Source: Candidatus Parcubacteria bacterium
GTDB taxonomy: Bacteria; Patescibacteriota; Minisyncoccia; Phycocordibacterales; CAIZLB01
NCBI GenBank assembly: GCA_014378965.1
Contig: JACMMR010000076.1
Location: 1-5,938, forward strand
Direction of reading: 5' to 3'
DNA length: 5,938 nt
The translations under genes and the position numbers were made by a program. A model generated the notes under the pieces. That model was not told the DNA's origin, ran no database searches, and saw only the letters and a program-made list of their open reading frames with translations. Positions 1 to 4,342 of the stretch are shown here, piece by piece (within the stretch, counting starts at the first letter, position 1; every line of letters starts with the position of its first letter).

Positions 1-495
1 AAATCATCTCTTTTAAATGCACTTACGAAAGCAGATGTAAAAGTTGGAAATTATTCTTTTACTACTCTTGAGCCAAACTTGGGAACTATTTATGATGTGG
101 TTCTGGCTGACATTCCAGGGCTTATCGAAGGAGCATCAGACGGAAAAGGATTAGGACATAAGTTTTTAAGACATATACGACGAACAAAGATGCTTTGCCA
201 CTGTGTTTCTTTGGAGCAAACTGTTGAGGAAATGGTTGATGTGTACAATGTGATTAGAAATGAGCTAAAAGAATTTGATCCTGAACTACTTAATAAAACT
301 GAAATTATTCTTTTAACAAAAAGCGATATTTTAGGTGTTGAAGATTCAAAAGTAAAATCAATAGAGTTTATGAAAAAACTAAAAATTTCAGAAAATGATA
401 TTAAAATAGTTTCAATCTATGATTTTGATAATTTAAAAGAGCTTGGTGATTGGATGGTGAAGGCGGTGAGAGAGGATCAAAAGGTTGCTGAATAA
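1..495 (+). CDS. obg: Obg/CgtA-family GTPase, C-terminal part (5' end outside window)
   Basis: The reading frame is open from base 1, so only the last 164 residues are visible. Residues 1-3 (KSS) are the end of the P-loop GKSS. Switch I reads YSFTTLEPNLG at about residues 18-28. The G3 motif DIPGLIEGAS starts at D37 and is followed by GLGHKFLRHIRRT, a run diagnostic for Obg. G4 is TKSD at 106-109 (usually NKxD), and the G5 position reads SIYD near residue 138. Obg proteins bind GTP and associate with the large ribosomal subunit during late assembly; that role comes from the family. The protein ends just after the G domain, so the C-terminal OCT extension of many Obg proteins is absent. The N-terminal glycine-rich Obg domain would lie outside the window. 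A TTG at 79 sits inside the conserved switch region and is not the real start. The downstream gene begins 84 bases later. Confidence 0.93.
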   Translation, partial: KSSLLNALTKADVKVGNYSFTTLEPNLGTIYDVVLADIPGLIEGASDGKGLGHKFLRHIRRTKMLCHCVSLEQTVEEMVDVYNVIRNELKEFDPELLNKTEIILLTKSDILGVEDSKVKSIEFMKKLKISENDIKIVSIYDFDNLKELGDWMVKAVREDQKVAE

Positions 496-579
496 GAGTG
501 GTTTGACTTTTGCGTACTTTTGTATTATTCTGGGTAAACCTGATTCACGCAGAATACAGGATGAACTCACACATTTATT

Positions 580-1182
580 ATGCAATTATTTATATTTCAC
601 TCTTTTAGAGATCGCCCGATGTGTATTCGAAACGGTTGGAAATTTTCAAATAATGGGGAAATGCTTTTACAAAGTCTTGATGGACGGGAGTCAATTTTTT
701 CACAATTAGTGATTCGTCCTGATATCAAAAATCATTCAGCTCTTATTCTGGATGGGACTGTTTATGCAGATGGACTTTTTGGGACAATCTCTCCCGATAA
801 AGAAAAGATCAGAAATAGGGATAAGGCCCTGCTTCTAATTGTTTCTGATGATTCTATTCATCTGCCTGATCATTTGTATCACGATCATCGAGTGAAAATT
901 GACCCAGTTATTAATGAAGAGGGTACACTAGCTGCCACTATTATTTGTTTCTTAAAAAACGAAGAACTCATTTTTCTTATCGGTGAAGGAGAAAGTAGGA
1001 AGGAAATCTTTTTTGAGTACGACAAATATCAACGGTTTCCTGTGATAACTGACATCACCGTACCAGAACTTTTGGATCCAGCTACTAATCAGAAAACTTT
1101 AATTAGAAAATTACTCGATATATTTTCTTTCAACCTCCGTAAAAAGAATCCAGGTTTTACTGGAGGGGTTACACGAGGGTAG
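580..1182 (+). CDS. Hypothetical protein, 200 aa, family not recognised
   Basis: I do not recognise this protein. It is 200 aa from the ATG at 580, the first start after an in-frame stop at 562-564. A second ATG at 619 (MCIRNGWKF) would give 187 aa and could be the true start; neither has a convincing Shine-Dalgarno site. There is no signal peptide and no transmembrane helix. The sequence alternates short hydrophobic stretches (SALILDGTVY about 53-62, KALLLIVSD about 82-90, LAATIICFL about 116-124, ELIFLIGEGE about 128-137) with charged turns, suggesting a soluble, beta-rich protein. The C-terminus is basic (LRKKNPGFTGG). It follows obg by 84 bases on the same strand and ends 26 bases before a strong terminator, so it may be the last gene of the obg transcript. 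Composition matches its neighbours. Confidence 0.72.
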   Translation: MQLFIFHSFRDRPMCIRNGWKFSNNGEMLLQSLDGRESIFSQLVIRPDIKNHSALILDGTVYADGLFGTISPDKEKIRNRDKALLLIVSDDSIHLPDHLYHDHRVKIDPVINEEGTLAATIICFLKNEELIFLIGEGESRKEIFFEYDKYQRFPVITDITVPELLDPATNQKTLIRKLLDIFSFNLRKKNPGFTGGVTRG

Positions 1183-1208
1183 ACCTCCTTAATATCTCAA
1201 CCTTTAAA

Positions 1209-1243
1209 CCACTCTCGTCGCACTTGCGACGGGGTGGCTTTTT
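1209..1243 (+). terminator. Rho-independent terminator after the 200-aa gene
   Basis: The arms CCACTCTCGTCGC (1209-1221) and GCGACGGGGTGG (1226-1237) pair over 12 base pairs, with one bulged T and two G-U pairs, around an ACTT loop. The stem is followed by C and five T. It separates the obg-side transcript from gatB, whose promoter begins only 14 bases after the T tract. Confidence 0.88.
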
Positions 1244-1256
1244 CATTTGCCTAAAA

Positions 1257-1268
1257 TATGCTAAAAAT
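1257..1268 (+). promoter_or_regulatory. Extended -10 promoter of gatB, leaderless spacing
   Basis: TATGCTAAAAAT contains an extended -10 (TG, one base, TAAAAA). From its last T there are 7 bases to the ATG at 1276, so transcription would start at or within a base or two of the start codon, giving a leaderless mRNA. The same 11-base string ATATGCTAAAA lies upstream of the gap gene with the same 7-base gap to its ATG. No clear -35 hexamer is visible, which is usual when an extended -10 is present. Confidence 0.65.
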
Positions 1269-1275
1269 AAGGGAT

Positions 1276-2769
1276 ATGAATACCGAAGAAAAACCTACGC
1301 TATCAACCGAATTTATACCCGTTATTGGCCTTGAAATACATGCTGAACTCAAGACAAAAACTAAAATGTTTTGTTCATGTCTAAACGACCCACTTGAACG
1401 AAATCCAAATATCCACATTTGCCCTATCTGCATGGCTCATCCCGGAACACTGCCAACTTTAAACAAACAAGCTATCCAAAATGTTTTGAAAGTAGGTTTA
1501 GCGGTTAACGCTGAGATAGCAGACTTTACCGAATGGGATAGGAAAAATTATTTTTATCCTGACATTCCAAAAGGGTATCAGATTTCGCAATATGCCTATC
1601 CTCTCGTTCACAAGGGAAAAGTAAAAGTAAAGGATGCAAAAGGTAATGATGTTGAAGTCACTCTTACTCGTATCCACTTAGAAGAAGATACTGCTCGATC
1701 ATCACATGATAAAGGGGATTTTTCTCTCATTGATTACAACCGTGCAGGTATACCACTTATGGAACTAGTAACAGATGCTGTGATTTATGATTCTGTAATG
1801 GCGGGAAATTTTGGTAGAGAATTGCAATTATTGTTACGAACTCTTGATGTATCTGATGCAAACATGGAACTTGGTCAACTACGCGTTGAAGTAAATATTT
1901 CAATACATAAAGAAGGTGAACCATGGGGCACAAAAGTTGAGATTAAGAATTTGAACTCATTTCGTGTAGCTGAAAAATCTATAGAGTATGAAATTCAAAG
2001 ACAAAAAGAGCTTATAGAATCAGGTGGTAAAGTTATACAAGAAACTCGAGGCTATGATGATGCAACCGGAAAAACATTTTCACAAAGAATAAAAGAAAAT
2101 GCCAACGACTATCGATATTTTCCAGATCCAGATTTACCAAAATTATATATCTCGAAAATACCTGAATTCAACCTTGAATCGTTGAAAGCAAATTTACCAA
2201 TCTTACCTAATGCAAAACGAGAAAAATATACCTCACTCGGTTTGAAAAACGAAGATGTTGAAATGTTTGTATCTGATTCTTTTTACGGCCGATATTTTGA
2301 GCAAATTTTAAAATTAGTAAAAGATGAAAAATTACAAAAATTATCAGTAAATTACATTACTTCTGATATTGCAGGACAAGTAAAAAAAGAAAAAGAAATT
2401 AAGACTGAGTTACATGATTTTATCAATATTGATCAATTTGTTGAAATCATTAATTTAATAGGTACAGAAGAATTATCATCTCGAGGGGCAAAAGATATGA
2501 TTGCTGTGTTGTGGAAAGGTGATGAAGAATTAAGAAGTAAAAAAGCTAAAGATATTGCAGAAGAAAAAGGTTTGATCATCAAGGCTGATCCAGAATTTTT
2601 AAATAATATTATTAAACTGGTATTGAAAAATAATCCAACTCAGGTAGATGACTATAAAGAGGGAAAAGAGGCATTGTTGATGTATCTTGTTGGTAAGGTG
2701 ATGAAGGAGGGAAAAGGTGCTATCAATCCCGCAGTGGCACAGGAAGCGTTAAAGATTGCATTAAAGTAA
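1276..2769 (+). CDS. gatB: Aspartyl/glutamyl-tRNA amidotransferase subunit B
   Basis: GatB is the transamidation subunit of GatCAB. It converts Glu-tRNA(Gln) or Asp-tRNA(Asn) to the cognate amide, using ammonia channelled from GatA. The protein is 497 aa from this start, close to the usual length of about 475-500. Visible hallmarks are VIGLEIHAELKTKTKMF near the N-terminus, the zinc-type cysteines CSC (33, 35) and CPIC (49, 52), MAHPGTLP, DRKNYFYPDIPKGYQISQY, LEEDTARSSH, DYNRAGIPLMELVT, VEIKNLNSFR and YRYFPDPDLP. A helical YqeY-like C-terminal domain follows and binds tRNA in the family. An ATG at 1258 would add six residues, but it lies inside the extended -10 element, so I prefer 1276. GatA and GatC are not in the window. 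The def gene starts one base after the stop, so the two are probably co-transcribed and translationally coupled. Confidence 0.97.
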   Translation: MNTEEKPTLSTEFIPVIGLEIHAELKTKTKMFCSCLNDPLERNPNIHICPICMAHPGTLPTLNKQAIQNVLKVGLAVNAEIADFTEWDRKNYFYPDIPKGYQISQYAYPLVHKGKVKVKDAKGNDVEVTLTRIHLEEDTARSSHDKGDFSLIDYNRAGIPLMELVTDAVIYDSVMAGNFGRELQLLLRTLDVSDANMELGQLRVEVNISIHKEGEPWGTKVEIKNLNSFRVAEKSIEYEIQRQKELIESGGKVIQETRGYDDATGKTFSQRIKENANDYRYFPDPDLPKLYISKIPEFNLESLKANLPILPNAKREKYTSLGLKNEDVEMFVSDSFYGRYFEQILKLVKDEKLQKLSVNYITSDIAGQVKKEKEIKTELHDFINIDQFVEIINLIGTEELSSRGAKDMIAVLWKGDEELRSKKAKDIAEEKGLIIKADPEFLNNIIKLVLKNNPTQVDDYKEGKEALLMYLVGKVMKEGKGAINPAVAQEALKIALK

Positions 2770-2770
2770 C

Positions 2771-3274
2771 ATGGAAGAAATTATAAAAGTTGGTAATCCT
2801 ATTTTGACAGAAAAAACTGTTGACGCTGATTTCCAACAGGGAGTTGTCATTGGGCATTTTCTAATAAAAGTTTTAAAAAAATATAGAGAAAAAATAGGCT
2901 GGGCGCGTGGACTAGCTGCTCCTCAAATAGGTGAAAATAAATCTGTATTTATAACTTTTGTAGATGATACTTTTCATATCTATATTAATCCTAGAATATT
3001 AAAAAAATCAGTAGAACAAAATCTGTATCGAGAAGGATGTCTAAGTTGTGCTCCTTTCTGTGGAGATGTTAAAAGATCAAAATCAATAACCATGGAGTAT
3101 GTTGATGAATATGGGAATTTTAACATAAAAGAATATGATGGTTTTATAGCACGATTGTTACAACATGAATATGATCACCTTGAAGGTATTTTGAATATTG
3201 AAATCGCGGAAGTGGGAACGGTTGAGGAAATGAATAGCGATTCTTTGTTGGAGAAAATGAGGGATGTTGTGTAA
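2771..3274 (+). CDS. def: Peptide deformylase
   Basis: This metalloenzyme removes the formyl group from the initiator methionine of nascent proteins in the cytoplasm. The 167-aa length is typical. All three family motifs are present: motif 1 RGLAAPQIG (46-54), motif 2 EGCLS (88-92, with metal ligand C90) and motif 3 QHEYDHLEG (131-139, with ligands H132 and H136 and catalytic E133). The first glycine of motif 1 is replaced: WARGLAAPQ is seen where GxGLAAPQ is usual. The core is otherwise intact, so activity is expected. Three extra cysteine or proline positions after motif 2 (CAPFCG) are slightly unusual. It starts one base after the gatB stop with no good Shine-Dalgarno site, which suggests translational coupling. 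The C-terminus (DSLLEKMRDVV) is short and charged. Confidence 0.96.
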   Translation: MEEIIKVGNPILTEKTVDADFQQGVVIGHFLIKVLKKYREKIGWARGLAAPQIGENKSVFITFVDDTFHIYINPRILKKSVEQNLYREGCLSCAPFCGDVKRSKSITMEYVDEYGNFNIKEYDGFIARLLQHEYDHLEGILNIEIAEVGTVEEMNSDSLLEKMRDVV

Positions 3275-3483
3275 AAACGTTTTCGTATGTTGATGATCAT
3301 AATGGTTTGCCGCTTAGTTTTGGCAAAGAGTTTTTTAGAAATAAGAAAATAATTTCCTTTAAAAAAGGTCGACCTGTTTCGAAAGATAGGATTTCTATTC
3401 AGATACCTGTTCGTGATTTGTTTGACGTGTACAAAGAGCTGAAAAGTCGAGGTCTTGTCATAAGCCATTTATATGATTATTGA
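3238..3483 (+). pseudogene. Coding-like frame without a good start; possible gene remnant
   Basis: A plus-strand frame is open from 3238 (after an in-frame TAG at 3235-3237) to TGA at 3481-3483. It contains no ATG; the first plausible start is TTG at 3307, which would give 58 aa without a Shine-Dalgarno site. It nevertheless reads like protein: FSYVDDHNGLPLSFGKEFF, then a basic stretch IISFKKGRPVSKDR, a hydrophobic strand ISIQIPV and an amphipathic helix DLFDVYKELKSRG. It overlaps the 3' end of def in another frame. I do not recognise the family. It is best read as the 3' remnant of a truncated gene, or a small gene with a weak start coupled to def. The opposite strand also has a frame here, but its lysine/isoleucine/serine-rich sequence runs across the conserved def active site and looks spurious. 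Confidence 0.32.
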
Positions 3484-3490
3484 GTTATAG

Positions 3491-3519
3491 TTGAAAAATT
3501 TTTTAACGTATAATATTAT
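3491..3519 (+). promoter_or_regulatory. Promoter of small RNA unit 1
   Basis: TTGAAA (3491-3496) and TATTAT (3514-3519) are separated by 17 bases. An overlapping TATAAT at 3509-3514 is an alternative -10. The -10 area is a perfect 12-base palindrome, TATAATATTATA. Transcription is expected to start at about 3521-3526. The whole element is repeated 140 bases downstream. Confidence 0.6.
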
Positions 3520-3535
3520 AGTTACATGTTTGTGG
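3491..3535 (+). repeat. Direct repeat, copy 1 (promoter and start of small RNA unit)
   Basis: This 45-base segment matches 3631-3675 at 41 of 45 positions without gaps. Differences fall at positions 4, 8, 17 and 41 of the repeat. It covers the promoter, the palindromic -10 and the first stem arm of the predicted RNA. Confidence 0.85.
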
Positions 3536-3620
3536 ATTTTTTAGTCCCTATCGACTACGAAGCTTCCAGGCCGAAATCGAACATGCTCTAAGAACTCATT
3601 CTCTACAGGATGGGTTTTTT
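3525..3620 (+). ncRNA. Putative structured small RNA, unit 1
   Basis: This is a roughly 95-nt region between a promoter and a terminator. A closing stem pairs CATGTTTG (3525-3532) with CGAACATG (3578-3585). Inside it, TAGTC (3542-3546) pairs with GACTA (3553-3557) around a six-base loop. The 3' end is the terminator hairpin 3595-3620. Unit 2 keeps the closing stem with different but pairing bases, which argues for RNA structure rather than peptide coding. A competing reading is a leaderless 21-codon frame from ATG 3526 to TAA 3589-3591 (starting MFVDFLVPIDYEAS). Its counterpart in unit 2 diverges after MFV and is only 11 codons long, so I favour RNA. I do not recognise a known RNA family. Confidence 0.5.
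3595..3620 (+). terminator. Rho-independent terminator of small RNA unit 1
   Basis: CTCATTCT (3595-3602) pairs with AGGATGGG (3607-3614) over eight base pairs, including G-U pairs, around a CTAC loop. Six T follow at 3615-3620. Two preceding A residues (3593-3594) can extend the stem into the T tract. Confidence 0.8.
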
Positions 3621-3630
3621 AGTTTAAAAC

Positions 3631-3659
3631 TTGCAAATTTTTTTAACCTATAATATTAT
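3631..3659 (+). promoter_or_regulatory. Promoter of small RNA unit 2
   Basis: TTGCAA (3631-3636) and TATTAT (3654-3659) are separated by 17 bases, matching the unit 1 promoter position for position. Here the -10 palindrome extends to 14 bases, CTATAATATTATAG (3648-3661). Transcription is expected to start at about 3661-3666. Confidence 0.6.
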
Positions 3660-3675
3660 AGTTACATGTTCGTGG
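3631..3675 (+). repeat. Direct repeat, copy 2 (promoter and start of small RNA unit)
   Basis: This is the second copy of the 45-base element at 3491-3535, 41 of 45 identical and displaced by exactly 140 bases. The terminator T tracts of the two units (ending at 3620 and 3760) are also 140 bases apart, so the whole unit was duplicated in tandem and only the interior has diverged. Confidence 0.85.
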
Positions 3676-3760
3676 GACTGAAAGGTCTAAGTCGGACATG
3701 AGCGCTCTAATCCGGAAAGCGAACATTTTTTGAAAACTCACTCTTCTTGGGTGGGTTTTT
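3665..3760 (+). ncRNA. Putative structured small RNA, unit 2
   Basis: The closing stem pairs CATGTTCG (3665-3672) with CGGACATG (3693-3700). Compared with unit 1, both arms have changed while all eight positions still pair through Watson-Crick or G-U pairs. The inner hairpin is GGACT-GAAA-GGTCT (3675-3688), with a GNRA tetraloop. A further short stem CGCT/AGCG (3703-3706, 3718-3721) is specific to this unit. GCTCTAA follows the closing stem in both units. The 3' end is the hairpin 3737-3760, which overlaps the 3' end of the minus-strand gene. No known RNA family is recognised. Confidence 0.5.
3733..3760. terminator. Bidirectional terminator shared by small RNA unit 2 and the minus-strand gene
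   Basis: CTCACTC (3737-3743) pairs with GGGTGGG (3749-3755) around TTCTT. AAAA lies before the stem and TTTTT after it, so the hairpin can terminate transcription from either side. The minus-strand gene's stop codon (3738-3740) and last codons lie inside the hairpin. Confidence 0.75.
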
Positions 3761-4145
3761 GATTTTCATCTCTAATTCCTGTTTTATATTTTGGAATAAC
3801 TGATATAAACATATATCTTCTGGCTTCATTTTTCAACAAGATCACTTTATATTTTTTAGAGTCTATTATTGCTATAAATCCAAAGTATTCTGTATTTATA
3901 TTCTCATATTCTTGGAGGGTTCCAGATTTGGATACTATGTCAGGTATATATTTTATTGCACTTAATCGATCAAGTATAACATCATCATGTCTTTGTTTTC
4001 CGTTATTGCTTATCAAATGCCTAAAACCCTTCATCGTAAACCACACTTCCTGATTCAGATACGGACAAAACACCTTACCAATATTTTTATATTCAGTTTT
4101 CGCATTTTCTATAATTTTTTGGATTTCGGTGTATTCCACCCTCAC
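3738..4145 (-). CDS. Putative BECR-fold (barnase/EndoU/colicin/RelE-like) nuclease-type protein
   Basis: The protein is 135 aa with a GTG start, the only plausible start between an upstream in-frame stop and the conserved core. The layout is an N-terminal helix (IQKIIENAKTEY), then FCPYLNQEVWFTMKGFRHL (about 26-44), a polar segment with R52 (KQRHDD) and R60 (LDRL), IPDIVSKSGTLQEY, two strands (YFGFIAII, YKVILLKN), and a final RRYMFISVIPKYKT. The order of strand, GF(R)HL with an invariant-looking histidine, arginine-rich helix, and a late phenylalanine-serine strand (FISVIP) resembles small phage- and CPR-associated nuclease-like proteins of the BECR superfamily. This is from memory of the pattern and is not verified. 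If correct, it would be an RNA-cleaving toxin or prophage-type effector. No signal peptide, membrane segment or adjacent protein antitoxin is visible. The gene is convergent with two small RNA units and shares their last terminator. Confidence 0.72.
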   Translation of the reverse strand: MRVEYTEIQKIIENAKTEYKNIGKVFCPYLNQEVWFTMKGFRHLISNNGKQRHDDVILDRLSAIKYIPDIVSKSGTLQEYENINTEYFGFIAIIDSKKYKVILLKNEARRYMFISVIPKYKTGIRDENQKPTQEE

Positions 4146-4152
4146 ATTTTCC

Positions 4153-4158
4153 CATATA
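4153..4158 (-). promoter_or_regulatory. Possible -10 element of the minus-strand gene
   Basis: On the minus strand TATATG (4158 down to 4153) lies exactly 7 bases before the GTG start at 4145, the same distance as in the gatB and gap promoters. The hexamer is only a partial match and no -35 is clear, so this is weak. It would imply a leaderless mRNA. Confidence 0.3.
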
Positions 4159-4185
4159 CACCATAAAGAAAAACCGAAGAAAAGA

Positions 4186-4297
4186 TAAACTTATTTTATC
4201 CATTCCGACCAGAAGTCCTCGGGTTGGTTTATCTAGGATAAACTAACCCTGCGGAACGCTTTGCCTAGGGCAAAGTGTCATTCCTAAAATAAGTTTA
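4186..4297. repeat. Nested inverted-repeat element (cruciform or multi-hairpin)
   Basis: A perfect 13-base inverted repeat, TAAACTTATTTTA (4186-4198) and TAAAATAAGTTTA (4285-4297), encloses two hairpins. Hairpin A has arms 4221-4233 (GGGTTGGTTTATC) and 4237-4249 (GATAAACTAACCC), 13 pairs including one G-U, with loop TAG. Hairpin B has arms 4257-4265 and 4269-4277 (CTTTGCC/GGCAAAG core), also with loop TAG. TTCCG (4203-4207) can pair with CGGAA (4252-4256) to enclose hairpin A. GATAAAC also occurs at 4184-4190, so alternative pairings exist. No T tract follows any stem, so it is not a terminator. No flanking target-site duplication is seen. It occupies most of the gap between the divergent minus-strand gene and gap. 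It could be a structured leader of the minus-strand transcript, a regulator-binding region, or a small non-autonomous mobile element. Confidence 0.75.
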
Positions 4298-4324
4298 ATG
4301 GCATGAAAACATAATCCCCGAAGA

Positions 4325-4335
4325 TATGCTAAAAT
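4325..4335 (+). promoter_or_regulatory. Extended -10 promoter of gap, leaderless spacing
   Basis: TATGCTAAAAT contains TG, one base, then TAAAAT (4330-4335), followed by 7 bases and the ATG at 4343. It is the same element and spacing as upstream of gatB. No -35 consensus is visible. If used, the mRNA begins essentially at the start codon and the inverted-repeat element upstream is not part of it. Confidence 0.68.
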
Positions 4336-4342
4336 AAACCCC

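Noticed and set aside
79..495. TTG at 79 as the start of a 138-aa protein
   Set aside because: The frame is open to base 1 and upstream residues (KSSLLNAL, YSFTTLEPN) are conserved Obg G-domain sequence, so the gene begins outside the window.
485..709. 74-codon plus-strand frame starting at TTG 485
   Set aside because: It overlaps the end of obg and the start of the 200-aa gene in another frame and has no recognisable or coherent protein character.
1258..1275. Six-residue N-terminal extension of GatB from ATG 1258
   Set aside because: This ATG is part of the extended -10 element shared with gap, and GatB conservation begins downstream of 1276.
3175..3468. 97-codon minus-strand frame across the end of def
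   Set aside because: It lies antisense to the conserved HEYDH motif of deformylase and reads as low-complexity basic sequence; it is a shadow.
3491..3675. CRISPR array
   Set aside because: There are only two copies, 140 bases apart, and they are promoter-containing units rather than short repeats with regular spacers.
3525..3760. tRNA-like genes in the tandem units
   Set aside because: The GTTCG strings and stems do not form a cloverleaf; there is no acceptor/T-arm pairing and no anticodon arm.
4221..4249. dif- or attC-type recombination site
   Set aside because: The 13-3-13 hairpin does not match the 11-6-11 arm layout of dif, and no attC-type core sites are identifiable; no recombinase gene is in the window.
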